A stretch of 64,000 nucleotides of DNA from Neisseria animalis. GTDB taxonomy: Bacteria; Pseudomonadota; Gammaproteobacteria; Burkholderiales; Neisseriaceae. The DNA is taken from assembly GCF_900636515.1 (NCBI RefSeq), contig NZ_LR134287.1, positions 1,302,001-1,366,000 on the forward strand, in the 5' to 3' direction. The position numbers and the translations under genes were made by a program. The notes under the pieces are model-generated. The model ran no database searches and was not told the DNA's origin. It worked only from the letters and a program-made list of their open reading frames with translations. Below, one piece after another: positions 36,603 through 47,888 of the stretch (its first letter is position 1; each line of letters opens with the position of its first letter).

Positions 36603-37202
36603 ATGATGAAAAAGTATGCGTTTTTGGATATGGAGGGAGTGTTATACCCTGAGTTGTGGGAAATCTATGCGGAAAAACTGGGATTGCCGCAGTTGGCAAA
36701 AACCACGCGTCAAGAACCGGATTTCAGTAAGCTGATGGAGGAGAGAATCTCTTTGTTGGCGCAAAACGGAATCAGACTGGCACATTTGTCGGCATACTCG
36801 GATGAAGTGCGGCTGTTGGAGGGTGCAGCGGATTTTGTCGCTCAGTTGAAGCGCAAAGGCTTTGAAATTCATGTGGTAACGGATGCGTTTGCTGAAATTA
36901 TCGGAACGGCATTGGAGCCTTTGGCTGTTGAGGCAGTTCATACCAATTATTTCGAATGCAATGCCGACGGACTCATCCGCAAGGCTGTTTATACGCATAC
37001 CCAAGGAAAGCATGAAGTATTGGCGAAAATCGTTAAAAAAGGGGATTTTTGTATTGCGGTAGGCGATACGTTTAATGACTTTTCAATGTTGCAGTATGCG
37101 GATAAGGGTTTTTTATTCAGGCCGTCTGCAGAAGCGGGAAAACATGTACCTGATGGTATAACCGTTACCAAACATTATTCGGAGATATTGGCTGTGGTTT
37201 GA
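36603..37202 (+). CDS. ThrH-like HAD phosphatase (phosphoserine/homoserine family)
   Basis: A 199-aa HAD-superfamily enzyme. The first motif is FLDMEGVLYPE, where Asp-Met-Glu replaces the classical DxD exactly as in Pseudomonas ThrH (DLEG). Motif II is VVTDAF near residue 98, and motif III is GDTFNDFSMLQ near 157, with Lys upstream. ThrH dephosphorylates phosphoserine and can move the phosphate to homoserine. AGGAGAAATC precedes the ATG pair. As the last gene of the dioxygenase-exporter cluster it may supply or recycle the amino acid substrate; this is inference. Confidence 0.85.
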   Translation: MMKKYAFLDMEGVLYPELWEIYAEKLGLPQLAKTTRQEPDFSKLMEERISLLAQNGIRLAHLSAYSDEVRLLEGAADFVAQLKRKGFEIHVVTDAFAEIIGTALEPLAVEAVHTNYFECNADGLIRKAVYTHTQGKHEVLAKIVKKGDFCIAVGDTFNDFSMLQYADKGFLFRPSAEAGKHVPDGITVTKHYSEILAVV

Positions 37203-37220
37203 AATGATTTTTAAGCCGCC

Positions 37221-37275
37221 AAAGGCCGTCTGCATATCTGATTTATCAGTATAATCGAATATGCAGACGGCCTTT
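37221..37275. terminator. Bidirectional DUS terminator between the ThrH-like gene and tgt
   Basis: AAAGGCCGTCTGCATAT and ATATGCAGACGGCCTTT are exact 17-bp inverted arms between two convergent genes. Confidence 0.85.
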
Positions 37276-37302
37276 GTACAACGTTGGACGGTTAAAGCTA
37301 AA

Positions 37303-38454
<1,152 letters not shown>

Positions 38455-38506
38455 TCAGAATTATAACGGAATTGTGCTTATGCCGTCTGAAAAATACAAC
38501 CAACAC

Positions 38507-38536
38507 TTGCCAAGCTCCGAAACAATCGGATAAAAT
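38507..38536 (+). promoter_or_regulatory. Promoter of tRNA-Val
   Basis: TTGCCA, an 18-bp spacer and TAAAAT, with the tRNA starting 18 bp after the -10 box. Confidence 0.65.
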
Positions 38537-38553
38537 CCTTTTCTGTCTTTTGC

Positions 38554-38630
38554 AGGCACGTAGCTCAGTTGGTTAGAGCACCACCTTGACATGGTGGGGG
38601 TCGTTGGTTCGAATCCAATCGTGCCTACCA
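38554..38630 (+). tRNA. tRNA-Val (GAC)
   Basis: A 77-nt cloverleaf. The acceptor arms AGGCACG and CGTGCCT pair fully, the anticodon loop is TTGACAT (anticodon GAC), the T-loop is TTCGAAT, and CCA is encoded. It lies alone, upstream of thrS. Confidence 0.97.
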
Positions 38631-38638
38631 AATATTTA

Positions 38639-38667
38639 CAACAAAACCATAAGGTTTTGTTGTTTTT
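38639..38667 (+). terminator. Intrinsic terminator after tRNA-Val
   Basis: CAACAAAACC, loop ATAA, GGTTTTGTTG, then TTTTTA. It lies just 45 bp before the thrS start, so either thrS has a promoter in that short gap or readthrough occurs. Confidence 0.85.
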
Positions 38668-38711
38668 ATATATAAACAATAATTACTGCATTACTGGCCT
38701 CGGAGTATCCC

Positions 38712-40625
38712 ATGTTGAACATTACCTTGCCGGACGGCTCGGTCCGCCAATACGAATCCCCTGTTACCGTGGCGCAAATCGCCGCTTCTATCGGTGCGAG
38801 TTTGGCGAAGGCTGCGGTTGCGGGCAAAGTAAACGGCAAGTTGGTTGATGCTTGCGATCCGATTACCGAAGATGCCGATGTGCAGATTATTACTCCGAAA
38901 GACCAAGAAGGTGTGGAAATCATCCGCCATTCTTGTGCGCACTTGGTCGGCCATGCGGTCAAACAGCTTTATCCGAATGCCAAAATGGTTATCGGGCCTG
39001 TTATCGAAGACGGTTTTTACTACGATATCGCCACCGAAAAGCCTTTTACACCGGAAGATGTTGCAGCCATTGAAGCGCGCATGAAGGAATTGATTGCGCA
39101 GGATTACGATGTCATTAAGGTAATGACTCCGCGTGCCGAAACCATTAAAACGTTCCAAGAACGGGGCGAAGAATACAAACTGCGCCTGATTGAAGATATG
39201 CCTGAAGTGGAAGCCATGGGCTTGTACCACCATCAGGAATATGTCGATATGTGCCGCGGTCCGCACGTTCCGAATACCCGTTTTTTGAAAAACTTCAAGC
39301 TGACCAAGCTGGCAGGTGCCTACTGGCGCGGAGACAGCAATAATGAAATGCTGCAACGCATTTACGGTACGGCATGGGCAGGCAAAGACGAATTGAAAGC
39401 CTATATCCGGCGCATCGAAGAGGCTGAAAAGCGCGACCACCGCAAGCTGGGCAGGCAATTGGATTTGTTCCACCTGCAAGACGAAGCACCGGGCATGGTG
39501 TTCTGGCATCCGAAAGGCTGGGCACTGTGGCAGGCTATCGAGCAGCATATGCGCCGCGAGCTGGATGCGGCAGGCTATAAAGAAATCAAAACCCCGATGA
39601 TGATGGACAAAACCTTCTGGGAGCGTTCGGGTCACTGGGAAAACTACAAAGACAACATGTTTACGACCCAGTCGGAAAAACGCGAATACGCGGTAAAACC
39701 GATGAACTGTCCGGGTCATGTGCAGGTATTCAACAACAGCCTGCGCTCATACCGTGATTTGCCGATGCGTTTGGCCGAATTCGGTTCCTGCCACCGTAAT
39801 GAACCGACCGGCGCGTTGCACGGCCTGATGCGCGTACGCGGTTTCGTGCAAGACGATGCGCATATTTTCTGTACCGAAGACCAAATCGTATCCGAAGCGC
39901 AAGCGTTCAACGAATTGCTGGCGCGTATTTACAAGCAGTTTGGTTTCCATGATGTTTCGGTGAAACTGTCATTGCGTCCCGAGCAGCGCGCCGGTTCCGA
40001 TGAAATTTGGGATAAGGCCGAGCAGGGTTTGCGCGATGCCCTGACCGCTTGCGGCGTGGAATGGGAAGAATTGCCGGGAGAAGGTGCTTTTTACGGTCCG
40101 AAAATCGAATATCACGTCAAGGACGCACTCGGCCGCTCTTGGCAGTGCGGTACGCTGCAATTAGACTTCGTATTACCGGAACGCTTGAATGCGGAATATG
40201 TTACCGAAAACAACGATCGCGCCCGTCCGGTGATGTTGCACCGCGCCATTCTCGGCTCATTGGAGCGTTTTATCGGCATTCTGATTGAAAACCATGCCGG
40301 TTCGTTCCCATTGTGGCTGGCTCCGGTACAGATGGTGATTATGAACATCACCGAAAATCAAGCGGATTACTGTCGTGAAGTGGCCGCCAGATTGCAGGCT
40401 GCCGGTTTCCGTGTCGAGTTGGATTTGCGCAACGAAAAAATCGGTTACAAAATCCGCGACAACAGCCAATACCGTTTCCCTTATCAAATCGTTGTCGGCG
40501 ATAAAGAGAAACAAGAAAATAAAGTGGCCGTACGCCGCAAAGCAGAGGACTTGGGTTCGTTAAACTTGGATGATTTTATTGCCCGGTTGAAACATGAAAT
40601 CGCCGAAGCCCTTGTTAATCATTAA
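38712..40625 (+). CDS. thrS: Threonyl-tRNA synthetase
   Basis: A class II synthetase of 637 aa. It opens with a TGS domain ([16 protein letters not shown]). The editing domain (SAD) carries [14 protein letters not shown] near residue 75 and the [13 protein letters not shown] zinc-type motif. Class II motif 1-3 signatures include [36 protein letters not shown] and the [13 protein letters not shown] end motif. An anticodon-binding domain closes the protein. GGAG precedes the ATG. It heads the translation operon that continues with infC, rpmI, rplT and pheST, as in many proteobacteria. Confidence 0.97.
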   Translation: MLNITLPDGSVRQYESPVTVAQIAASIGASLAKAAVAGKVNGKLVDACDPITEDADVQIITPKDQEGVEIIRHSCAHLVGHAVKQLYPNAKMVIGPVIEDGFYYDIATEKPFTPEDVAAIEARMKELIAQDYDVIKVMTPRAETIKTFQERGEEYKLRLIEDMPEVEAMGLYHHQEYVDMCRGPHVPNTRFLKNFKLTKLAGAYWRGDSNNEMLQRIYGTAWAGKDELKAYIRRIEEAEKRDHRKLGRQLDLFHLQDEAPGMVFWHPKGWALWQAIEQHMRRELDAAGYKEIKTPMMMDKTFWERSGHWENYKDNMFTTQSEKREYAVKPMNCPGHVQVFNNSLRSYRDLPMRLAEFGSCHRNEPTGALHGLMRVRGFVQDDAHIFCTEDQIVSEAQAFNELLARIYKQFGFHDVSVKLSLRPEQRAGSDEIWDKAEQGLRDALTACGVEWEELPGEGAFYGPKIEYHVKDALGRSWQCGTLQLDFVLPERLNAEYVTENNDRARPVMLHRAILGSLERFIGILIENHAGSFPLWLAPVQMVIMNITENQADYCREVAARLQAAGFRVELDLRNEKIGYKIRDNSQYRFPYQIVVGDKEKQENKVAVRRKAEDLGSLNLDDFIARLKHEIAEALVNH

Positions 40626-40645
40626 TTTTTAAAAGGAGTATCATC

Positions 40646-41164
40646 ATCGCTCAGGAACGCGAAGCACGAATTAATGGCGAAATTACCGCCAAGGAAGTGC
40701 GATTAATCAGTGATTCAGGCGAACAGCTTGGGGTAGTGTCTCTTCGTGAAGCATTGGCTATGGCGGAAGAGAAAGATGTAGATTTGGTAGAAATTTCCCC
40801 TACTGCCAAACCGCCCGTGTGCAAATTGATGGACTTTGGTAAATACAAATACCAGCAGGCCAAAAAACGCGACGAAGCCAAGAAAAACCAAAAACAGGTA
40901 CAAATCAAGGAAATCAAATTCCGTCCGGGTACCGATGAAGGCGATTACCAAATCAAAATGCGCAACATCAACCGCTTTTTGGCAGATGGTGATAAAGTAA
41001 AAGTTACATTGCGTTTCCGCGGCCGGGAAATGGCACACCAACAATTGGGTGCGCAGCTTTTGGAGCGCGTGAAAGAAGATTTGGCCGAAGTGGCGCAAAT
41101 TGAGTCCTTTCCGAAAATGGAAGGCCGTCAGATGGTGATGATGATTGCGCCTAAGAAAAAATAA
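40646..41164 (+). CDS. infC: Translation initiation factor IF-3 (ATC start)
   Basis: IF-3 binds the 30S subunit and rejects initiation at non-standard codons. Reading from ATC at 40646, seven bases after AAGGAG, gives 172 aa with the conserved N-terminus [20 protein letters not shown]. The C-terminal domain contains [20 protein letters not shown]. No ATG or GTG exists at this place; the first standard start (GTG at 40697) would remove the conserved N-terminus. An ATC or ATT start is the established self-regulation device of infC: excess IF-3 blocks its own synthesis. It follows thrS by 20 bp. Confidence 0.93.
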   Translation: MAQEREARINGEITAKEVRLISDSGEQLGVVSLREALAMAEEKDVDLVEISPTAKPPVCKLMDFGKYKYQQAKKRDEAKKNQKQVQIKEIKFRPGTDEGDYQIKMRNINRFLADGDKVKVTLRFRGREMAHQQLGAQLLERVKEDLAEVAQIESFPKMEGRQMVMMIAPKKK

Positions 41165-41179
41165 GATTATAATAATCGG

Positions 41180-41206
41180 CTTGTTCTGATTGCCGCGCGG
41201 AACAAG
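41180..41206 (+). promoter_or_regulatory. Hairpin in the leader between infC and rpmI
   Basis: CTTGTTC and GAACAAG flank 13 nt within a 147-bp untranslated interval. In E. coli and Bacillus the L35/L20 genes are controlled by L20 binding to their leader; whether this hairpin does so is inference. Confidence 0.35.
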
Positions 41207-41311
41207 TTTGAAGGAAGCGGCAAAAACCGTGGTATTCGGGTTTCAAGTGTTTGGAATGCTTTGCTGTTTAAACCCCCTTATACCTTATCTAACAATGAAT
41301 GGAGTTTTCCC

Positions 41312-41509
41312 ATGCCTAAAATGAAAACCAAATCCAGTGCGAAAAAACGCTTTAAAGTACTGGGTAACGGTGGTGTGAAACGCGGTCATGCTTTCAAAAG
41401 CCATATCCTGACCAAAAAAACCACTAAAACCAAACGCAACCTGCGCGGCACCGCTATGGTGAACGAACGCGATTTGGCTGCAGTTGCTAAAATGTTACCC
41501 TACGCTTAA
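41312..41509 (+). CDS. rpmI: 50S ribosomal protein L35
   Basis: A 65-aa basic protein starting [20 protein letters not shown], the typical L35 N-terminus, and ending ...AKMLPYA. The ATG at 41312 follows ATGGAGTTTT. The frame is open 17 codons upstream, but that part is not L35. It lies 12 bp before rplT. Confidence 0.97.
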   Translation: MPKMKTKSSAKKRFKVLGNGGVKRGHAFKSHILTKKTTKTKRNLRGTAMVNERDLAAVAKMLPYA

Positions 41510-41521
41510 GGAGTTTGAACT

Positions 41522-41878
41522 ATGCCACGCGTAAAACGCGGTGTTACCGCACGTGCCCGCCACCAAAAAATCTTCGCGTTAGCCAAGGGCTACCGCGGTC
41601 GTCGTAAAAACGTTTACCGCGTTGCCAAGCAAGCGGTAATGAAGGCCGGTCAATATGCATACCGCGACCGCCGCCAACGTAAACGCCAATTCCGCCAACT
41701 GTGGATTGTGCGTATCAATGCAGGTGCCCGTGAAAACGGCCTGTCTTACAGCAAATTCATGAACGGTCTGAAACGCGCGTCTATCGAAATCGACCGCAAA
41801 GTATTGGCTGATTTGGCTGTATTCGACAAACCGGCATTCGCGCAATTGGTTGAAAAAGCCAAAGCTGCTTTGGCTTAA
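41522..41878 (+). CDS. rplT: 50S ribosomal protein L20
   Basis: A 118-aa rRNA-binding protein needed early in 50S assembly. The N-terminus [17 protein letters not shown] and the basic helix with [16 protein letters not shown] are diagnostic. AAGGAGTTTGAACT gives a strong ribosome-binding site. L20 represses its own operon in other bacteria. Confidence 0.97.
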   Translation: MPRVKRGVTARARHQKIFALAKGYRGRRKNVYRVAKQAVMKAGQYAYRDRRQRKRQFRQLWIVRINAGARENGLSYSKFMNGLKRASIEIDRKVLADLAVFDKPAFAQLVEKAKAALA

Positions 41879-41892
41879 GCATTGCCAGATTT

Positions 41893-41921
41893 AAAAAAGG
41901 AAACTTCGGTTTCCTTTTTTT
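41893..41921 (+). terminator. Intrinsic terminator after rplT
   Basis: AAAAAAGGAAAC, TTCG tetraloop, GTTTCCTTTTTTT. It separates thrS-infC-rpmI-rplT from pheS. Confidence 0.93.
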
Positions 41922-42011
41922 ATTTTTAAATTTCTATGTGGTTGATTTTTTTCTTGAAAATGCTGTTTTTTTGACATAAATTGCGTTAGAATATAAACCG
42001 ATTTTATCTAG

Positions 42012-43103
<1,092 letters not shown>

Positions 43104-43109
43104 ACGCTG

Positions 43110-44027
43110 ATGAAATTTGAACATCTGAAAAGAAATGAGCAGGAAAAAATGCTCATGCCGATTTTAATCAAGCTACTCCAAAATTTAGGCGGAAAAGCCA
43201 GCCGAAAAGAATTAAAACATGAAATCAAAACATCGGTTCATGAGATTCCTGAAAGCGTTATTGATGAAACTAGGCCAGCCAAAAATGGCGGGCTATATCA
43301 TCCGTTTAATTTTGTGTTCAATTTTAGTATTATCAACTTGGAAATGGCAGGTTTTGTAACTTTCCCTGAACGTGGTGTAGTGGCTTTGACTGAAAAGGGT
43401 AGAATGTGTCAGGTAGAGCGGTTGGATATAGAAGAAATATACACGCTCTCTAGACCACAATGGGAAAAGCGATCTGCCAAACGCAAAAAGCATTTCAGTG
43501 AAGTTTCTATTGAAGAACCGGAATATGAAAATATTGAGGATGAAGATGAAGCTGCTGTCGAAAGCTGGAAATTACAGTTGAAACAGGCTTTGCTCAATAT
43601 GAAACCCGGGAAATTTGAAATGTTCTGCCGCGCTTTGGTTAAGAAGATGGGAGTGGATATTGACGAAACCAAAGGTATCTCTGCAACAAGAGACGGCGGT
43701 ATAGACGGCTACGGTTACATTGTTTCCGATGACTTCCGCACTTCTCGCGTCGCCATACAGGCCAAGCGTTGGCAGGATAAGCAACGCATCGGCACACCTG
43801 AAATTGATAAATTTACAGGTGCAATGGTTAATAACAATGCAGAATTTGGCATTTTTATCACTACTGCCAGCTTTTCACGTGATGCGGAAAAATATGCTCG
43901 TGAAGGAAAATATCCGATTACATTGATTGACGGCGATCGGATTATTGAATTAGTGGAAAAATATAAGTTATACATCACACCAGTAACCACTTATCAACTA
44001 GATGGTTTTTATCTGGAAGAAAATTAA
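43110..44027 (+). CDS. Mrr-like type IV restriction endonuclease, inserted between pheS and pheT
   Basis: A 305-aa protein. Residues about 1-110 match the Mrr N-terminal winged-helix domain, and residues about 165-300 form the Mrr catalytic (PD-(D/E)XK-like) domain. Catalytic residues are visible in RDGGIDGYGYI (Asp195/Asp199) and VAIQAKRW (Gln217, Lys219). Mrr enzymes cut DNA carrying foreign methylation. It starts 6 bp after pheS and runs in the same direction, so it is probably read from the pheS promoter. It is AT-richer than its neighbours. The pheS-pheT junction is a known exchangeable cassette site in Neisseria. No methyltransferase is present, which fits type IV. Confidence 0.88.
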   Translation: MKFEHLKRNEQEKMLMPILIKLLQNLGGKASRKELKHEIKTSVHEIPESVIDETRPAKNGGLYHPFNFVFNFSIINLEMAGFVTFPERGVVALTEKGRMCQVERLDIEEIYTLSRPQWEKRSAKRKKHFSEVSIEEPEYENIEDEDEAAVESWKLQLKQALLNMKPGKFEMFCRALVKKMGVDIDETKGISATRDGGIDGYGYIVSDDFRTSRVAIQAKRWQDKQRIGTPEIDKFTGAMVNNNAEFGIFITTASFSRDAEKYAREGKYPITLIDGDRIIELVEKYKLYITPVTTYQLDGFYLEEN

Positions 44028-44085
44028 ATTGCCCAGGCCGCACCTGAAAACCAATTCACTAAATTAAAAAACAAGAGATAAAAGA

Positions 44086-46449
44086 ATGCAATTCTCCTAT
44101 TCCTGGCTCAAAACCCAAGCCAATCCCAATCTTTCCGCCGAGCAACTTGCCCACCTGCTGACGATGGCGGGTTTGGAAGTCGAAGAAGCCGATGCCGCCG
44201 CGCCTGAGTTCAGCGGCGTGGTGGTGGCGGAAGTGAAGTCGGTGGAAAAACATCCCGATGCCGACCGTTTGAACATTACCCAAGTGGATGCGGGTACCGG
44301 CGAACTGATTCAAATTGTGTGCGGTGCGCCGAACGTGAAGCCGGGGATTAAAGTACCGTGTTCGCTGCCGGGAGCGGTGCTGCCGGGAAACTTTAAAATC
44401 AAGCCGACTCAAATGCGCGGCGTGGTTTCCAACGGCATGCTGTGTTCCACCGACGAGCTGGGCCTGCCCGATGATGGCGTGGACGGTCTGCACATCCTGC
44501 CCGCCGACGCGCCAGTCGGCCAAAATATCCGTGAATATTTGGATTTGGACGACACAGTTTTCACGCTGAAAATCACGCCGAACCGTACCGACTGCCTCAG
44601 CATTAAAGGCATCGCCCGCGAAGTATCGGCACTGACCCGATGTGCGGTGCAGTTTCCGCATATTCAGACGGCCTCTGTTACCGGCGGGAAAACGCAGGCC
44701 GTGCGCATCGATGCGCCGGAAGATTGCGGCCGTTTCATCAGCCGCGTCATCGAAGGCGTAAACGCCCAGGCACAAACACCCGCTTGGATGCGGCAGCGTT
44801 TGGAGCGCAGCGGCGTGCGCAGCATTTCCGCGCTGGTGGACATCGGCAATTATGTGATGCTGGAACTCGGCCAGCCGATGCACGTTTTCGATGCCGACAA
44901 GATTTCAGGCAGCCTGATTGTACGCCGCGCGGTTGAAGGCGAAGAATTGGCGTGTTTGAACGAAAAAACCGTATGCCTGTCTGAAAACACGCTGGTGGTG
45001 GCCGATGAAAAAGGCGCGCTGAGCATGGCCGGACTGATGGGCGGCGAAAGCAGCGCCGTTTCAGACGGCACGAAAAACATCGTTCTCGAAGCGGCTTGGT
45101 TCGCGCCGGAAATCATCGCGGGCAAATCGCGCCAATACGGATTCGGCTCAGATTCCTCTTTCCGCTTCGAGCGCGGCGTGGATTACACCTTGCAGGCCGA
45201 TGCGGTCGAGCGTGCCACCGAACTGGTATTGCAAATCTGCGGCGGCTCGGCCGGCGAAACGGTGGAAGCCGCGGGCAAACTGCCGTCTGCAAAAAGCGTT
45301 ACCGTGCGCTTGGCGCGGGTGGAAAAATTATTGGGCGTGAGCATCGAAGCCGACCGTGTTGCAACGATTTTGCAGCATTTGGGATTAAACCCCGTGGCTG
45401 TCGAAGGCGGTTTTGAAGTGAACGCGCCGAGCTTCCGTTTCGACATCGGAATCGAAGCCGACCTGATTGAAGAAATCGCCCGCGTATACGGCTATGAAAA
45501 CATTCCCGACGATTACACTTCAGGCCGTCTGAAAATGCTGGCCTTGCCGGAAACCCGCCGCAACCGTTTTGCCGTTTACAGCCAAATGGCAGCGCGCGGT
45601 TATCAGGAAGTAGTGAGCTATGCTTTTGTAAACGAGCAATGGGAGCAGGATTTTGCTGCAAACACCGACCCCATCCGCCTGCAAAACCCGCTGGCGGCGC
45701 AATACGCCGTAATGCGTTCCACGCTCATCGGCGGTCTGGTGGAAATCCTGCAAAACAATCTGAACCGCAAGCAAAACCGCGTGCGCATTTTCGAAATTGC
45801 CCGCGTGTTCGGCAAAGATTCAGACGGCCTCTTCGTTCAAAACGAACGCATCGGCGGCTTGGTTTACGGCAGCGCACTGCCCGAACAATGGGGCGAAAAA
45901 GCCCGCCCGGCCGATTTTTACGATGTCAAAGCCGACATCGAAAACCTGCTGGCAGGCAAGCAGGCGGCCTTTGTTAAAGCCGTCCATCCCGCGTTGCACC
46001 CCGGCCGCACCGCCGAAATCCAAATCGACGGCCGCACGGTCGGCTTTGTCGGCGAACTGCATCCGAAATGGTTGCAAAAATACGACTTGCCGCAAACGGC
46101 TCTGGTATTCGAAATCGACATAGATACCGTGCTCGGACGCGAAAAAACACGTTACCTCCCGGTATCGAAATTCCAACCCGCACGCAGGGATTTGGCATTC
46201 GTGATGCCCGAAGACATGACCTGCGACAAGCTGCTTGCCGCCTTAAACAGCGTGAAAAGCCCGCTGATCCGCGAAATCGAAGTATTCGACGTATACCGCG
46301 GCACAGGCCTGCCCGAAGGCATGAAGAGCATGGCGGTAAAAGTATTGCTGCAGGATATGGAAGCCACTTTAACCGACGGCGTGGTTGAACCGGTTATGGC
46401 GGATTTGGTTGCAGCGGCAGTTGCGGCCGGTGCGCAGCTTCGTGTTTAG
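44086..46449 (+). CDS. pheT: Phenylalanyl-tRNA synthetase beta subunit
   Basis: A 787-aa subunit. It starts with a tRNA-binding EMAP-like domain (residues about 40-150, containing VVVAEVKSVEKHPDADRLNITQVD). The B3/B4 editing domain follows near 215-390, then B5 and the pseudo-catalytic core. The anticodon-binding FDX domain closes the protein (SKFQPARRDLAFVMPEDM onwards). AACAAGAGATAAAAG precedes the ATG, so it has its own ribosome-binding site independent of the inserted gene. Confidence 0.96.
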   Translation: MQFSYSWLKTQANPNLSAEQLAHLLTMAGLEVEEADAAAPEFSGVVVAEVKSVEKHPDADRLNITQVDAGTGELIQIVCGAPNVKPGIKVPCSLPGAVLPGNFKIKPTQMRGVVSNGMLCSTDELGLPDDGVDGLHILPADAPVGQNIREYLDLDDTVFTLKITPNRTDCLSIKGIAREVSALTRCAVQFPHIQTASVTGGKTQAVRIDAPEDCGRFISRVIEGVNAQAQTPAWMRQRLERSGVRSISALVDIGNYVMLELGQPMHVFDADKISGSLIVRRAVEGEELACLNEKTVCLSENTLVVADEKGALSMAGLMGGESSAVSDGTKNIVLEAAWFAPEIIAGKSRQYGFGSDSSFRFERGVDYTLQADAVERATELVLQICGGSAGETVEAAGKLPSAKSVTVRLARVEKLLGVSIEADRVATILQHLGLNPVAVEGGFEVNAPSFRFDIGIEADLIEEIARVYGYENIPDDYTSGRLKMLALPETRRNRFAVYSQMAARGYQEVVSYAFVNEQWEQDFAANTDPIRLQNPLAAQYAVMRSTLIGGLVEILQNNLNRKQNRVRIFEIARVFGKDSDGLFVQNERIGGLVYGSALPEQWGEKARPADFYDVKADIENLLAGKQAAFVKAVHPALHPGRTAEIQIDGRTVGFVGELHPKWLQKYDLPQTALVFEIDIDTVLGREKTRYLPVSKFQPARRDLAFVMPEDMTCDKLLAALNSVKSPLIREIEVFDVYRGTGLPEGMKSMAVKVLLQDMEATLTDGVVEPVMADLVAAAVAAGAQLRV

Positions 46450-46817
46450 CACAAAACATAACAGACAGTGGCACAACATCTAAATTCTTACGTTGTACCA
46501 TATCTGAGTTTATGCAGCCCGAAGCCGGTGGCAATTTGAAAAATCAGACGGTCTTATCTGTCTGATTTTTCAATGACCGGCCCGAGATTAAAAATAATCA
46601 GGCAACGATATTCTGTATTGAGTATCAATATTGGCTGATTTGCTGCCCATATAGCAATGCTGCTTGGCAATACATAAAATCGATTTGATGTTCCGATATT
46701 TTCCCTTTTTCCATGCCGAAAAAAACCATCGAACCTGATGCAAATATTGGCTCTGACACTTGATTTTTAAGAAAAATTTAGTAATAATCCCCACCTGTTG
46801 AAAATAAAGGTAAGAAT
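46450..46817. other. Intergenic region between pheT and ihfA
   Basis: Contains one hairpin terminator and otherwise AT-rich sequence that probably holds the ihfA promoter. No further gene or repeat is visible. Confidence 0.6.
46537..46572 (+). terminator. Terminator after pheT (DUS-derived)
   Basis: TGAAAAATCAGAC and GTCTGATTTTTCA pair over a 10-nt loop. The arms include partial DUS (CAGACGG) but the full uptake sequence is lost. Confidence 0.8.
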
Positions 46818-47120
46818 ATGACACTCACAAAAGCAGAACTGGCCGATATTTTGGTCGATAAAGTCAGCAATGTGACCAAAAACGACGCCAAAGAAATCGT
46901 CGAACTTTTCTTTGAAGAAATCCGCAGCACTCTGGCTCGCGGAGAAGAAATCAAAATTTCCGGCTTCGGCAACTTCCAACTGCGCGACAAGCCCCAACGT
47001 CCGGGCCGCAATCCTAAAACCGGCGAAGAAGTGCCGATCAGTGCGCGCCGTGTCGTTACTTTCCATGCCAGCCAAAAACTCAAAGGCATGGTGGAGCATT
47101 ATTATGACAAACAACGCTAA
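46818..47120 (+). CDS. ihfA: Integration host factor subunit alpha
   Basis: A 100-aa DNA-bending protein that forms a heterodimer with IhfB. The HU/IHF signature [21 protein letters not shown] (DNA-inserting beta arms with the Pro at the tip) is clear, as is the N-terminal [26 protein letters not shown] precedes the ATG. It follows pheT, the order found in many proteobacteria. IHF is known to bind Correia elements of the full-length type in pathogenic Neisseria; the short copies here lack most of that internal part. Confidence 0.97.
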   Translation: MTLTKAELADILVDKVSNVTKNDAKEIVELFFEEIRSTLARGEEIKISGFGNFQLRDKPQRPGRNPKTGEEVPISARRVVTFHASQKLKGMVEHYYDKQR

Positions 47121-47424
47121 TCCGTCCGTTCCTGCACAACGTTATTTTACGCTGGACGAAATGTGCTCGCTGCTGCAAATCAGCCCTTCCCAATTCGCCC
47201 AATGGCAGCATGAAAACGGTATCGTTATCGGTCATGGCGGTGAGCGTTATACCCGTTCGGATGTTGTCAAACTGTTAAAACTAAAAGACACTTTTGCGCC
47301 TTATGTGGACAGCTTCAGCCAAGGTGCTTTAGATGCAGACGGCAATCCTGCTGCCGATGCCGAAGAAGTCCGTGTCGGACTGAAAAATATTTTGGCGGAC
47401 TTGGATAAAGCTTTGACCAAATAA
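47104..47424 (+). CDS. MerR-like DNA-binding protein
   Basis: A 106-aa protein whose ATG lies within the last codons of ihfA (17-bp overlap, different frame). An N-terminal helix-turn-helix reads [25 protein letters not shown], with [14 protein letters not shown] as the wing, fitting the MerR superfamily. The C-terminal half is acidic and helical and has no metal-binding cysteines. Such a gene directly after ihfA is common in proteobacteria. Its targets are unknown. Confidence 0.87.
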   Translation: MTNNANPSVPAQRYFTLDEMCSLLQISPSQFAQWQHENGIVIGHGGERYTRSDVVKLLKLKDTFAPYVDSFSQGALDADGNPAADAEEVRVGLKNILADLDKALTK

Positions 47425-47435
47425 TCTCAACTTTT

Positions 47436-47463
47436 AACCGGTTGGCCTCCCCCAATCGGTTTT
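47436..47463 (+). terminator. Probable terminator of the ihfA unit
   Basis: AACCGGTTGG and CCAATCGGTT pair with small defects around a CCTCCC loop, followed by TTATTTTTA. Confidence 0.65.
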
Positions 47464-47591
47464 ATTTTTAACCCAATATAAACGAATTAAGGGATTTCGG
47501 CCTATCCTCTGAAATCCTGTATAATTTCTATCGTTTTTGCAGACGGCATAAGCGTGCCGTACCTTAATGATTCAGCCAGAAAGAATTTATC

Positions 47592-47873
47592 ATGAGTCAA
47601 ACCAGCAACTCCGTAATTACCGTTATCGGTAAAGACCGTGTCGGCATCGTTTACGATGTATCTAAAATTTTAGCCGAAAACCAAATCAATATCGTCAATA
47701 TCAGCCAGCAGCTGATGGACGATTTTTTTACCATGATTATTTTGGTCGATACTTCGAAATGCCCGAAATCGCGTCAGGAAATTTTGGATTTGTTTACTGC
47801 CGAGAGCAAAAAGCTGGCTTTGGATATCCGTATGCAAAACGAAGATATTTTCCGAGCCATGCACCGCATTTGA
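47592..47873 (+). CDS. ACT-domain protein (UPF0237 family)
   Basis: A 93-aa protein made up almost wholly of one ACT domain (VITVIGKDRVGIVYDVSKILAENQINIVNISQQ), a fold that binds amino acids or other small ligands. It lies 15 bp before the UPF0210 gene, and this pair is conserved as a unit in many bacteria and archaea, so it is probably the ligand-sensing partner. Function not established. Confidence 0.9.
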   Translation: MSQTSNSVITVIGKDRVGIVYDVSKILAENQINIVNISQQLMDDFFTMIILVDTSKCPKSRQEILDLFTAESKKLALDIRMQNEDIFRAMHRI

Positions 47874-47888
47874 AAGGCCGTCTGAAAA

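Noticed and set aside
34161..37202. Reading the dioxygenase cluster as a siderophore or antibiotic gene cluster
   Set aside because: No NRPS, ligase or carrier genes are nearby; the exporter and phosphatase fit free amino acid metabolism better.
41261..41311. Longer L35 reading frame starting at 41261
   Set aside because: The first 17 codons do not resemble L35; the conserved start with a ribosome-binding site is at 41312.
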